From Ascaphus truei (lineage: Eukaryota; Chordata; Amphibia; Anura; Ascaphidae), in contig CM071570.1 of NCBI GenBank assembly GCA_036426205.1, positions 72,914,838 to 72,978,837 of the forward strand: a DNA stretch of 64,000 nucleotides. Reading direction: 5' to 3'. Of the stretch, positions 34,057-45,519 are shown one piece after another. Under the pieces are notes generated by a model, which searched no databases, was not told the DNA's origin, and saw nothing but the letters and a program-made list of their open reading frames with translations. A program made the position numbers and the translations under genes. Each line of letters opens with the position of its first letter. Position 1 is the stretch's first letter.

Positions 34057-35663
34057 GGGTGGGTAGGTTGTGTATTGTTGTTTATTAAATATTGTAATGG
34101 TTTTTGGTGGCCCCGAAGCTGGCTAGTAGGGCTGAAGGGTGTGTATTTATTTTATTGTCGGTAGCGGTGGTGGGTGAAGGGGTATTAGCCCCAAGGATGG
34201 GATTTTAGGCCTACCGGGTGGGTAGTGGGAGGGGTTAACCCCTTCATTACCTTAGTGGTATTAACGGTATTAAATCCAACTGCAAGCCCCCGCAAGGCCT
34301 AAACACCCACCAAGGGCCAAATACCACCTCCACCCAACCCACTACCCACAATAAGCATGGCACTGTTGGTTAATCCCTTAATTGCCTTCGCGGTTAGCCG
34401 CTAAGGTAATGAAGTTGCCTGTAAATGCATTTTTCATGCATCTGATTCATGCTGTGGGTCTCCGGTGCTGATATCAGCTGGATAGCATGGATATCAGCTC
34501 TGGAGTCTCCCGGCATCAATCCGATGCAGGAAAAATTCACTTTTTTTTCTAACTGCCATCTCGCTGCTTCTCGCAACTTCTCGGCAAAAAACCCAGTGAT
34601 TTTTGCTTTTATCATCAGCTTATCGGGGCTCACTGAATCGCGGTCGGCTTTTTTGGCGATAAGGGCCTTATCGCTGGTTATAGCATGAGGCCCTAGTTGT
34701 CTGTAAAATACGATATATGGGGCATATGAGGAGACAACACCTTTCACTTTTAAATGTATTGCGGTCACAAAGGTTGTATGAATGGTTAGAACAGTGGTTT
34801 TCAACATTTTTGGGGTTAAGGAACCCTTTAATTATATAGTGAAATTCAGGGGAGCCCCAATCCTCTCTAATAGCGCATCTGAGATCAGATGCAGTGTAAA
34901 GAACCCCAAGCTTCTCTAATAGCGCGTCTGAGATCAGATGCATTGTAAGGAACCCCAACCCTCTCTAATGACATCAGTTTAGACTATACTGATTAAAAAT
35001 GTTGCACATTTGAAATTGTTATAATTGCATTTCTAAACTTCTACTGGCTGCTAAAACATGGTAACTTTGCAGCTGAGAGCTCCAAATCGCACAGAGATAA
35101 ACATCAGCATGTATTTTATATCCTCAGAACAATGAAATAGAACAGAACAGGCAGGTGTATTGTCAATTAACTTGTATTTTAGCTTCAATTACAGATACTG
35201 TAAAGGTAGGACTTAATTTGATGAACAAAGCAAATAACAAAATCATGCTTCCGGGAATGAAACAAACTGAGAAGTGGTGTGGTTCAATTTCCTTGTTCAT
35301 CGTTTCTTAATCTCTTACTCTAGTATTCTAATTTCTAGTATTTAAAAAAATAAAAAAATATATATATATTTTTTAAATGTTGTTTCATTGGTTCCTTCTT
35401 AAAGTGCTGGTACGATACCACTTTTTTAACCCTATTTTTTGTATCTTCAGACCATTGGCACAAAACATCTGGTTCTCAGGCAGGGAAGGGGTTAACATTC
35501 AAAAGTAGGGAGCATTAATAGCGTTCGGTGAAAAACCAACTACTGTAAGTAACTAAACTAGATTCCAATCAATATAGTAGATGACCCAGAATTAAAACTT
35601 TAAAGTTAGACGGGGGAAAAAAATAAACGAGGAAGGCAATTTAAAAAGGCAAAAACTACATAT
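34057..35663. other. Mixed repeat remnants and unassigned DNA
   Basis: 34057-34430 continues the ACCTTAGTGG...CCCGCAAGGCCTAA type of repeat. 34590-34695 has a TTATCGGGGCTCACTGAATCG block that resembles parts of the 53.1-kb element. 34795-34975 contains two tandem copies of a CTCTCTAATAGCGC...GAACCCCAA unit. The rest is AT-rich with no gene. Confidence 0.4.
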
Positions 35664-36216
35664 GAAATACAAAGAAAACAAAAGCGCAAACGCACATAAT
35701 GAAGTATGTAAAAAAAAATATATATATTAATTATGGTAAGATATCTGCGTATATCAGATTAGAAGTTTATCAGCATTTCATGTGCATAGACATTGGTTAC
35801 CAAACGACACACAGCCACTTCTGTATCAACGGATGTCCACTTTGCTGCATTTGGAAGCGATCTCCGTCTGGGCACACGCCGTCACGGCACCTGGGAAAGA
35901 CCCTCCGCTCGTCCTCACGGTCCAGATGGAAAGCCCCTGCACGTAAGGGCCGTCGATAACGCCACTCAGTCCAGCTGATTGCCGATGCAGCGCCCTCAGG
36001 GACCAGAGCTATGGAAGCTCCCGTCGGGCTGGTACGTCGAGTGTCCCAGCCACAAAGTGAGAATGGCCGTAAAATGAGGATGGCCGTAAAGTGAGATCGT
36101 GCGTCACTTCAATGATGACAAAATCCACAATTGTTCACAGAGGTTTGGAAACGACTCAAAAATGGTATTTAAGCACGTAGATTATGAAGAAAATTACAGT
36201 GGGGGCTATAAAATCA

Positions 36217-36256
36217 ATCCAACGCGTTTCGTAGCGTAAGCTACTTCATCAGGGAT
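36217..36256 (-). ncRNA. Hammerhead-ribozyme-like motif, left arm
   Basis: Order on the minus strand: ATCC (stem I), C, CTGATGA, one extra A, GTAGC-TTAC-GCTAC (stem II, five pairs), GAAA, CGCGT with the last A forming self-complementary ACGCGT (stem III), T, then GGAT closing stem I. All conserved boxes are intact. The only departure from the textbook core is the extra A between the first box and stem II, which is also present in the other copies. It lies in the arm of a Penelope-like element, where such ribozymes are established. Confidence 0.65.
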
Positions 36257-36671
36257 ATTAATTACACAAAATTCGGAAATATATATACCCTAAGGCCACA
36301 TCTGATAGGTCAAACACAAAAGCATAATTAGCCAATCGAATTGTAGAATATCCATGTCACACATATGTGTGAATAAATAGGTCTTTAACAACCTCTAAGT
36401 TTACCAGGTTTAACCCCATCAGTTGTGGCCAGGATAACAAGAACAGTACACAAACACTTTTATTATATTTAAATAACATATAAATGAAAAACAATAGTAA
36501 AGATTTAAAAACTACCATATTGATCAATATAGAATATATATATATGGCTCTGAAATAAAACAAACAAGCAGTTAGTACTTATTAAGGATGAAAATGACCA
36601 ACATTGAAAATACAAATCTAACATAGTATATTGGCAAGACAAAGCACAGAAAATTAATCTTTAGGACACAT

Positions 36672-37881
36672 TCAATATAGACACCATAGGTCTATATTTT
36701 CATTTAGACCATTGATCCTTAATGTATCAAGTTTCTGTATCCAGTATGTTTCTTGGACAGAAACATCCTTTAATCTATCCCCTCCTCGTCTACTCCGAGG
36801 TATATGTTTGATCCCTTTAAAGGTTAGGGATGAGGGATCTTTATTATGATGGGAAGAATAATGGCGACTTACGCTGTGAGTCTGTAGGGCATTTTTAATA
36901 TTTCTTACATGTTCTTGGATGCAGAGTTTATGACTACGCTTCGTGCGGCCTACATATTGCAGGCCGCACGGACACTCTAATAGATACACTACAAAGCTAG
37001 TGTTACAGTTTATAAAATCTGTAATATTGAATGTTTTATGATTCTTACATGATTTAAATATTTTTCTTTCAGGGTGAAGGAGTTTACAAATGCAACACCT
37101 TCCACACGGGAAGTTCCCTATTAAACCAGTACCAAGCCAAGATTGTCCAGATTTTGAATTCGCACACTTCCCAATATCACTTGGAGCAAGAGCATCTTTC
37201 AAGCTCCGTGCCTTCCTATAAATGAATTTGGGAAATGAGCTGATATGACCATTTAGAATCGGATCTGTCGATATGATTCCCCAGTGTTTTTTAATAACCC
37301 CCTCTATCTTTTTGTGCATTGAGTTGTAATTCATAATAAAAGGAACCACTATTTTATCACCAGTTGTATCAGTTTTGTTCTTATTCTTAGGTATCAACAT
37401 TTTGCTACGATCCATATTCCTAACTTTCTCTAATTCTAACATAAGTTGTTTATAATCATATCCCCGTTCCATAAATCTCAAAAAGAGAAATTGTGCTTGT
37501 TTCTCAAAATCGGCTTCATTGCTGCAATTCCTCTTAACTCTCATAAATTGGCCTCCAGGTATATTACTTATCCAAGATTTCTTATGGTTACTGGAGGCCA
37601 ATAGGAGGTTATTAGTATCAACCTTTTTGAAGAAAGTGGATGTTGTAACACCCATATCTTCTGACGCTGTTAAATTAAGATCCAAATAGCTGACATTCTC
37701 TGTGTGTGTGACGTGGGTGAATACCAAATTATGGTCATTAATGTTAATGTATTGGATGAATCTATCCACAGACTCCTCATCCCCCTCCCACACACAGAGA
37801 ATGTCATCTATGTAGCGACGCCATACCACTATATGTTGCTGAAATGGATTGTTTTGCCAAATGGTGGATCCTTTTATTACG
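36672..37881 (-). pseudogene. Penelope-like reverse transcriptase/GIY-YIG endonuclease, 5'-truncated
   Basis: The frame is open for about 400 codons to TAA at 36672. It begins in the reverse transcriptase palm (NNPFQQHIVVWRRYIDDILC), so the catalytic YIDD box is kept while earlier motifs are lost at the junction with the inverted arm at 37882. Thumb-like sequence follows. Counting from the valine at 37829 as 1, a Cys-rich CGRCCICKLLHP block lies at 242-252. The GIY-YIG endonuclease is at about 279-365 (VYLLECPCGLQYVGRTKR, an HYSSHH stretch, and the expected glutamate in ETYWIQKL near 360). The endonuclease is uninterrupted. The product would target DNA for reverse transcription primed on chromatin. 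No upstream start codon exists in frame. Confidence 0.85.
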
Positions 37882-38092
37882 AATATAATAAAAGTGTTTG
37901 TGTACTGTTCTTGTTATCTTGGCCACAACTGATGGGGTTAAACCTGGTAAACTTAGAGGTTGTTAAAGACCTTTATTCACACATATGTGTGACATGGATA
38001 TTCTACAATTCGATTGGCTAATTATGCTTTTGTGTTTGACCTATCAGATGTGGCCTTAGGGTATTTATATTTCCGAATTTTGTGTAATTAAT

Positions 38093-38132
38093 ATCCCTGA
38101 TGAAGTAGCTTACGCTAAGAAACGCATTGGAT
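38093..38132 (+). ncRNA. Hammerhead-ribozyme-like motif, right arm, decayed
   Basis: The inverted counterpart of the motif at 36217-36256. ATCC/GGAT, CTGATGA and the stem II left strand are intact. The right side reads CTAAGAAACGCATT instead of CTACGAAACGCGTT, which breaks one stem II pair next to GAAA and the stem III palindrome. It is expected to be weaker or inactive. Confidence 0.55.
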
Positions 38133-38687
38133 TGATTTTATAGCCCCCACTGTAATTTTGTTCATAATCTACGTGCTTAAATACCATTTTTGAGTCGTTT
38201 CCAAACCTCTGTGAACAATTGTGGATTTTGGCATCATTGAAGTGACGCACAATCTCACATTACGGCCATCCTCACTTTACGGCCATTCTCACTTTGTGGC
38301 TGGGACACTCGATGTACCAGCCCGACGGGGGCTTCCATAGCTCTGGTCCCTGAGGGCGCTCCATCGGCAATCAGCTGGACTGAGTGGCGTTATCGACGGC
38401 CCTTACGTGCAGGGGCTTTCCATCTGGATCGTGAGGACGAGCGGAGGATCTTTCCCAGGTGCCGTGACGGCGTGTGCCCAGATGGAGATCGCTTCCAAAG
38501 GCAGCAAAGTGGACATCCGTTGATCCAGAAGTGGCTGTGTGTCGTTTGGTAACCAATGTCTATGCACATGAATTGCTGATAAACTTCTAATCTGATATAC
38601 GCAGATATCTTACCATAATTAATATATATATATATTTTTTACATACTTCACTATGTGCGTTTGCGCTTTTGTTTTCTTTGTATTTCA

Positions 38688-39900
38688 GTTGGTTTAGGGG
38701 TGCTTCTCATCCCTACAATATAGCTGCAGACGCCCATTCTCAATCCTGAGGTTGTTTTTTCAACTATTATGATATAGGTGGTTAAGGGGTTAAAAAATAT
38801 TATTTTACACTAGAGGTATTTAGTTGCGCACTATATTCGTTTGTATTCTGTTCAAAAACTACATATGATCTTTCATTTGAGATAATTGCAAAGCCAATAA
38901 AAAAAAATGTAACCCGATACCTCCTGCCTTGTTAGACAAGCGTGGTGAGTAAGGAAATGCCAAAATAAGGTGCTGATAAGGCTAGCCAGGTAACCATGGC
39001 TCCAACATGCAGACGCTCTGCGTAACAGACAATAAATCACATTTCTGCAAATGGCTAAAATGAAAGCTAATGGATCCTTGTCAGAAACCAAACAAAAATT
39101 CCAAAGGGCACCAGGTAAAGTCACAATGACCTTAATTTAAAAAAAAAAGGGTAGGATGGAATAAAATAATTAGAATAAACACAAGACAGAGGCAGTTGAC
39201 ACGTTAAATATTGGGATATTGAAGGGACAGATATCCAACATAGGGACATGACACAAATGAAGCTCAGAGCATGTTATCCCCGGTAATGCTCTTTTCTCAT
39301 TTCTTTCATCAAGGCTGGGAAGCCAGTATAGCTATTAACTGATCCACCAGTTCAAGCCACTATGAAGTTACACATATATTTCTCACTTAGAATCATGAAC
39401 ATACTGTACAGCAACAAAAAACCTGTAGTGAGGAATATAGTTGAATTACAAGTATAACTAACACATTTAACATCGTGGTGTTATTGTGTTTAATAATTTC
39501 TAGACACAAATTATTCTGCATATTGATACTAGGTTTATTCAAGACATTGAATTCTTCGTGTATGAAAGGTTACATTGAGAAAAATCAAACTGACGAACCA
39601 AAGAAGCTCACATGTGAAATCTTCTATGTTTTTTTTTAATAAATCAGCTCTTTAGTATTAGATAATACTTATTGTATTTTGTTGTTGCTATTATTCAAAT
39701 CAAGGCCATTTTAATGAGTTTTTAAGCATCTTTTGATTTCTATAGCATGTTTTAGCCCACCTGTGAAGCAGTGCAAGATCTTTGCAACACTTTCCTGTTT
39801 GTGATAATGTGTTGCCAATATTCCCAGTCGTTTGAGCTGCAAACTGTAACAATAGATAATGTTACCTTAGTAATATAAAGATACATTTTAGCTGCCGAGT
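38688..39900. other. Unassigned stretch, nothing recognised
   Basis: AT-rich, with no exon signals or strong repeats. It may be upstream intron of the cfap61-like gene. Confidence 0.35.
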
Positions 39901-40205
39901 TAGGCTGCGTCCACGCAAGCGCTTAGCGCGCGGCGCTTGCCAAGTTTAGATCCTGCAATTTAAATTGTTCCGTCCCCGCTCACGTGGGGCGCGCAGGCAT
40001 GCTCTCCCAAGCTTAGCGCTTGGGTAGACAAAAAAAAAGAGAGTTTGAAGCACGCTCAAAATGCCCCCATGCCCCCTGCGCGCGCTTGCAAAATAGACAG
40101 GACACCCGGCGCTCATGCTCGGAGAGCTGGTGACGTCACCGCTCTCAAGCATGAGCGCGGTCAGTGCCAGCAGGGCCGCAGCCCTACACTGACTGAAGCA
40201 GCCAT
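39901..40205. repeat. GC-rich interspersed repeat
   Basis: CpG-rich block with GCGCTTAGCGCGCGGCGC, CTCACGTGGGGCGCGC, an AAGCTTAGCGCTTGGG palindrome and TGGTGACGTCACCGC. It is similar in style to the starts of the repeats at 16338 and 46200. No gene. Confidence 0.5.
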
Positions 40206-40806
40206 TATATTAGTCACACAATCAGGATTTTTACAGATTTAACAGGAGCACCAAACAGCTTAGATAAGTGTACAATTATACATTGTCACATGCTTTACAT
40301 ATGCAAATAAGTAAATAAATAAATAAAAAGAGGGAAATGTAATATTGCTGCATCTAGGCTGCACATAAATAAGTTATGGCGGATAATAAAGTGACAAGAA
40401 GCCATAACATTAATAAGTACACGAAAGACTAAAGCGCTTAATAGTGTCTGCAGAAGTCTCACACAAGTCCTCCGGGCCGGCCGCAGTCTCTCACATCACA
40501 GACTTGCGCCTTTCTACTAAGCAACATTGACGCATTTCCAACTCAATTTCCATCTGGGGCAAAAATGATTTCTATTTTTTTTTTGCCGCATAGAAATAGA
40601 CTCCCTTCAGTGTGCCGATGTAAATACTAACGTTACAACAAAGAATATATCCGTGCATCACACAATCAATTAAAAGTGCATCAAACTCGTCCTCCAAGTT
40701 CAACTTGGTGTAAACTCTTAAAAAAAAAACCTCTTACTAGTGTTAGCGCAGAATGAAGCTGCATCAACCCCAAAATGTATTTGACGCAATGCAGATGTTT
40801 AATTAT
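40206..40806. other. Unassigned stretch
   Basis: No exon or repeat recognised beyond a short (TAAA)n patch near 40310-40330. Confidence 0.3.
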
Positions 40807-40897
40807 GGTGAGAGAGAAAAGGCCCTGAAAAAAAAGCACTCTAGTATGCATGGCATACTAGAGAGCTTTTTGTTCAGGGCCTTTTCTCTCTCTCACC
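40807..40897. repeat. Short near-perfect hairpin
   Basis: A 91-bp palindrome. The outer arms GGTGAGAGAGAAAAGGCCCTG and the inner arms CTCTAGTATGC pair with their complements, separated only by CATG at the centre. It could be a tiny MITE or a pre-miRNA-sized hairpin. Expression is unknown. Confidence 0.7.
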
Positions 40898-41029
40898 CTA
40901 TTTACCTGCCCTTACAGCACCACCGACATATCACTGTATATTGATTAAACCTTAGTTGCACTTATCTATCTTGTGGATGCGGGGTCCTCCCTTTCTCCCA
41001 CAAAAAAAGATGTTTAATTATATAGGCTA

Positions 41030-41190
41030 TTATTATAGTTTATTTGTATATCGCCAACATATTCCGCAGTGCGGTACAATGGGGATGCAGAGATTGGATA
41101 ATTACATAACCAGAGTTGCATACAAATAACGATAAACATGCATAACAGATACAACGAGGTAATGAGGGCCCTGCTCATGAGAACTTATCA
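41030..41190 (+). repeat. SINE-like interspersed repeat
   Basis: Motifs TTTGTATATCGCCAACATAT, TCCGCAGTGCGGTACAAT and GGGCCCTGCTCATGAGAACT occur in the order of a widespread frog repeat (also at 45215 and 49615 with CTGCCC...GAGCTTACA). No gene. 41191-41390 is pyrimidine-rich and unassigned. Confidence 0.45.
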
Positions 41191-41394
41191 TCTGGAGGGA
41201 ATGAGGCCTGTGTTGGCGGCCCTGCGAGCCCTCCCCTTTCACACGTGTATTTTTCTACCCCGCTGTCTCTCACTCTCACCCCCTCTCTTCCTCTCTCACT
41301 CTCCCCCCCTCTCCGCTATCACTCAATTACCCCCTGGCCTCACACAGTCCACACAACCCCCCCCCCCCACCCACACAATAATTACCTCCCACAA

Positions 41395-41645
41395 TAAACA
41401 CACAATACCCCCCCCCAGATATAGACACCACTACCCCCTCCAAATATAGACACCACTACACACACACCCAGATACAATCCCGCTCAGATACAAACAACAT
41501 TACTCCCAAGATTCAAACAACCCCCCCATACAAACACCACTACCTCCCCAGATACAATTACCACTAACCTCCCCAGATATGAACACCATCACTACCCCCC
41601 AGATACAATTACCACTACCCACCAGATACAATTAGCACTACACCA
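41395..41645. repeat. Minisatellite, CCCCAGATACAAACACCACTA-type unit
   Basis: Ten or so degenerate units of 20-25 bases, each with AGATA(C/T)A and ACCACTAC followed by C runs. Confidence 0.8.
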
Positions 41646-42425
41646 CGTAGGTGGCGTTTAGGGATATATTTAGGGATGAGATGTAAGAGGGGAACAGCGT
41701 CGTTGAGAGCTTCGAAAGTCAGACACTAGGGTTTTAAATGTTGATAGTAGAGGTTAAGGGAAGCCAGTGGACGGATTTGTGTAGTGGAGCAGCAGAAGTG
41801 GAGCGGAGAGAGAGGTAAATGAATTTGGCAGCAGCATTTTGGATGGATTGGAGTTGGGATAAGCAGACATGGGGAATACCAACTATCAGAAGGTTGCAGT
41901 ATAAACAAAATGTATTATTTACACAGTATGGCTATTATAAATATTTCACTAATAATTCATATTTACCAATAATACCTATAAATAAAAAATACATACAATT
42001 CTGTTTTAATTTAAATTGTATCAATCTGGTATTCAACATGACGGATGGCTAAAAATTCCTTCCAAACAGCATGTGTGTCTTATGTATGAAGTCTTCATAT
42101 ACACACACTTTTTTAAAGGTTTGTTATTACTTTTTTGCGCTAAAATTTCCATGCACAATTAAAAATATATAAACATTTGAACAAAAGGCCTCATTGTGGT
42201 AATGCGCAGCTACGCTGAATCTGAGGGTGAACATGCAAATGACCACTGGGATGTCCCTATACCGACACCAAACATCTGTAGGGTGAACCCTTGATGATAT
42301 TTGAGAGATGCAGATAATCTTGGGGAATGTGTGGAGCATGTGGGTGTATTTTTAATTGTATTGTCTTTATTGCATTCTTCGTGTTGGTGCTTATTATAAT
42401 ATTTTATTTACCATAACCATTTTAA
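41646..42425. other. Unassigned stretch
   Basis: 41650-41900 resembles further SINE-like sequence (AGTGGAGCAGCAGAAGTGG, TTGGCAGCAGCATTTTGG). The rest is AT-rich without exon signals. Confidence 0.35.
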
Positions 42426-42444
42426 GCAGAATGGGACATTTGGG

Positions 42445-42998
42445 CGCGGCCGTTTCACCGTGACTACACGGCCGCCGGCTTTCGGTCGCAGAGGGACCCT
42501 CCGCCACAGCAGATCCGCCACTGGAACCCCCGCCACCGGCCATTTCTAGGAGAAGGTAAGTTTTACGTTAGGATATGGGGTTAGTTTTAGGGATTTTAGC
42601 GGTTAGGATATGGGGTTAGTTTTAGGGATGTTAGCGGTTAGGATATGGGGTTAGTTTTAGGGATTTTAGCGGTTAGGATATGGGTTTAGTTTTAGGGATT
42701 TTAGCTGTTAGGGTAGGAGGTTGGTTTTAGGGATTTTATCGGTTAGGATATGGGGTTAGTTTTAGGGATTTTAGCGGTTAGGGTAGGGGGTTAACGTTAG
42801 GGGTTTTAGTGGTTGGGGCGGGTAGATAACTTTAGGGGTTTTAGTGGTTAGGGGAGGGGGTTTTAGGGGAGGGGGTTTTAAGGTGAGGGCGTTTTAGGAT
42901 AAGGGCTTGGGGCAGAGGGTTTTAGGGTAATGGTTAAGCGTAAGCACTTACGTTAGCGGCGAAGTGGGCCGCGGCAACAGGTCCCTGTGGCAGGTTAA
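42445..42998. repeat. GC-rich-ended repeat with 35-bp TTAGGG-like array
   Basis: CpG-rich ends (GGGCGCGGCCGTTTCACC; GAAGTGGGCCGCGGCAACAG) flank an array at 42565-42930. Its 35-bp unit is TTAGGATATGGGGTTAGT followed by TTTAGGGATTTTAGCGG, about six clear copies and then degenerate GGTTAGGGG repeats. The unit is rich in vertebrate-telomere-like TTAGGG/GTTAGG, but it is not a telomeric array. Confidence 0.75.
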
Positions 42999-43004
42999 GC
43001 TATA

Positions 43005-44922
43005 TACACAAAAGAGACAGACAGAGCCCCTGGTGGTAGCACTCTATTCCAAAATGATATGGTGATTTATTAAAATAACTTTATTATTGACATAACGTTA
43101 AAATATTGGGGTCTAAAACAAGGATTAAATATTCCAAGTGTGTGTGTCTCTATTGGATTGATGTGTCCAGAAGAGTGTAATAATTGGATTAATGTCCAGT
43201 GTTAGGGTGTTCACTGGCCCTAGTATTCCTCGTTAGAGTGAATTGACTAGAGTTCTAGTGGATTATCAGCAGTTTGAGCCACACATGCAGTGCCCCAGTA
43301 TGAATATACTAGTTGGTGCTCTTAAGTATGGGACCTATGCTGTGCTATTGCGTGATGGCAGCTAAAGCAAATTAAAGTTGTTGTATAGAACAAATCTTGG
43401 TCTAAGTGCACCTATTGGTATGTTCCCGTCACCTCCCTATACATAGGTGGTGTGTTGAATAGGGTGTATGGTGCCTGGTACATAAACATCTACAGTGGTT
43501 GATGTCTGAGGTGTGCTTTATACTAGTATTGATGAAACTTGTACTGGTGTATAGTATGACACTGCTATAACTATGTTCTAGATAGATACCAAGTTAATAG
43601 CTAAGTACTGTACCTTTTGGGGTGTTATATCGGTCAGTTGAGAGACCTGTCCCCATTTGGCACAGTGCTATTGCATGTGTGGTTGTATTCTGGCACTCCA
43701 GGAGTTAATTGCTGGTTAGGTTTGCCTATTGCTAAAACGTATTGTACCCTATGAGCTGCTCGCTGTATCAGGGAATTAGCATTGTGGCTTCCTTGCCTAG
43801 TTAGGTAATGCAATGTTGTGCCAGATATATTTGTTGCTTTTACTGGTAGGTGACTAGTGAGTCCATTGGGACTCTAATAGTCCTTTACTGTGCACTGGAG
43901 GCGCCACGCTGACTCTCTCAATATAACTGAGTCAGTGTATGTGAACGCGAGCACCTCCGCGTGCACGTGGGTCACGGGTGCACCGGAGGGGTGCTCGCGT
44001 TCACATAACACTGACTCAGTTATAATTGAGAGAGTCAGCGTGCGCCCCAGTGCACATTAAAGGACTATTAGAGTCCCAATGGACTCACTAGTCACCTACC
44101 AGTAAAAAGCAACAAATATATCTGGCACAACATTGCATTACCTAACTAGGCAAGGAGCCACAATGCTAATTCCCTGATCGGCGCGACGCTCATAGGGTAC
44201 AATACGTTTTAAGCAATAGGCAAACCTAACCAGCAATTAACTCCTGGAGTGCCAGAATAACAACCACACATGCAATATCACTGTGCCAAATGGGGAAGTG
44301 TCTCTCAATGACCGATATAACACCCAAAAGGTACAGTCTTAGCTATTAACTTGGTATCTATCTAGAACATAGTTTTATAGCAGTTGTCATACTATACACC
44401 AGTACAAGTTTCATCAATACTAGTATAAGCACCTCAGACATCAAACCACTGTAGATTTTATGTCCAGCACCATACACCCTATTCAACCACCACCTATGTA
44501 TAGGAGTGTACGGGAACACTACCAATGGTGCACTTAGACCAAGATTTGTTCTATCAACAACTTTAATTTGCTTTAGCTGCCATCACGCAATACACACATA
44601 GGTCCCATAACTTAGAGCACCAACTAGTATATTCATACTGGGGCACTGCATGTTGGCTCAAACTGCTGATAATCCACTAGAACTCTAGTCAATTCACTCT
44701 AACGAGGAATACTAGGGCCAGTGAACACCCTAACACTGACATTAATCAATTATTACACTCTTCTGGACACATCATCCATAGAGACACACACACTGTGAAT
44801 ATTTATCCTTGTTTTAACCCCAATATTTTAACTTTATGTCAATATAAATGTTATTTTAATAATCCCATATCATTTTGGAATAGAGTGCTACCACCAGGGG
44901 CTCTGTCTGTCTCTTTTGTGTA
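43005..44922. mobile_element. 1.9-kb near-perfect palindrome
   Basis: Two arms of about 955 bp, from TACACAAAAGAGACAGACAG to its reverse complement at 44903-44922, meet around 43965 with at most 20 unpaired bases (GTGCACGTGGGTCACGG region). The arms differ by scattered substitutions and 1-3 base indels. No protein is encoded. The outer-end style (AAAAGAGACAGACAGAGC) resembles the other inverted repeats with Penelope-type features. A TCCCTGAT...CGACGCTCATAGGG block near 44174-44202 could be a decayed ribozyme. It is either a foldback transposon or a head-to-head pair of pseudo-LTRs. Confidence 0.75.
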
Positions 44923-45214
44923 TTTAGTTACATGCCCCTTGCAGCATGCACCACTCCCTCTGTAATAATATCCAAGCTGAACGGGGGGCACAACATAATT
45001 TCCTCACCGCATGTTAATGCTATGCCGAAGAGCCGGCGCTCATTTAGTCGCAGAGAAACAGCCACGCCCAAATGTCTTAGACCGCTTTTTAGGTGCCTTG
45101 TTTTGTGGCATTCAACCAACAACTCCAGGTAGCTGGGCTGCACCTGAGCTAATACAATAGAATTTCATGGATACAATGTTAAGAGCAGGGCAGCACAAAA
45201 CTTGACAACTTTGT

Positions 45215-45440
45215 ATTGTATTGTATTGTATGTCTTTATTTATTAGCGCATTATGTTCATAGGCTTCACAGTATTAATACAATTGTGGTCTCAATAAATA
45301 ACATAAATAATACAGATCGTGGATAAGTTGGTTTAGACAAAAAGTAAATTAAGGAAGAGATTCCCTGCCCCCTGGCCCGAGTGAGCTTACAGTCTAGTGG
45401 AGGTACTGGAGAACGTACAGAGACAGTAGGAGAAGATTGG
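45215..45440 (-). repeat. SINE-like interspersed repeat with (GTATT)n
   Basis: It starts with a TTGTATTGTATTGTA run, then TATTAGCGCATTATG, then CCCTGCCCCCTGGCCCGAGT, GAGCTTACAGTCTAGTGG and ACAGAGACAG. This is the common frog repeat ending in GAGCTTACA(A/G)TCTA. No gene. Confidence 0.45.
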
Positions 45441-45519
45441 TTATGGGAATAGACCAAAGTGAGTGCCAAAGATTAGAGGGCTAGTTTCAGGTAATTAACC
45501 GAGTGCAGTCTACTTCAAC

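Larger units (their letters stand above)
35664..38687 (-). mobile_element. Penelope-like retroelement with inverted terminal arms
   Basis: A central reverse transcriptase/endonuclease remnant (36672-37881, minus strand) is flanked by two long arms in opposite orientation, 35664-36470 and 37882-38687 (about 806 bp each). The arms share their outer ends (GAAATACAAAGAAAACAAAA and complement), a GCACGTAGATTATGAAGAAA-type block, a hammerhead-like motif and their inner ends (ATATAATAAAAGTG). Penelope-like elements are known for such pseudo-LTRs in direct or inverted orientation, and for 5'-truncated copies. The right arm abuts the reverse transcriptase just upstream of its YIDD box, so the 5' part of the coding region is missing. 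Confidence 0.85.
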
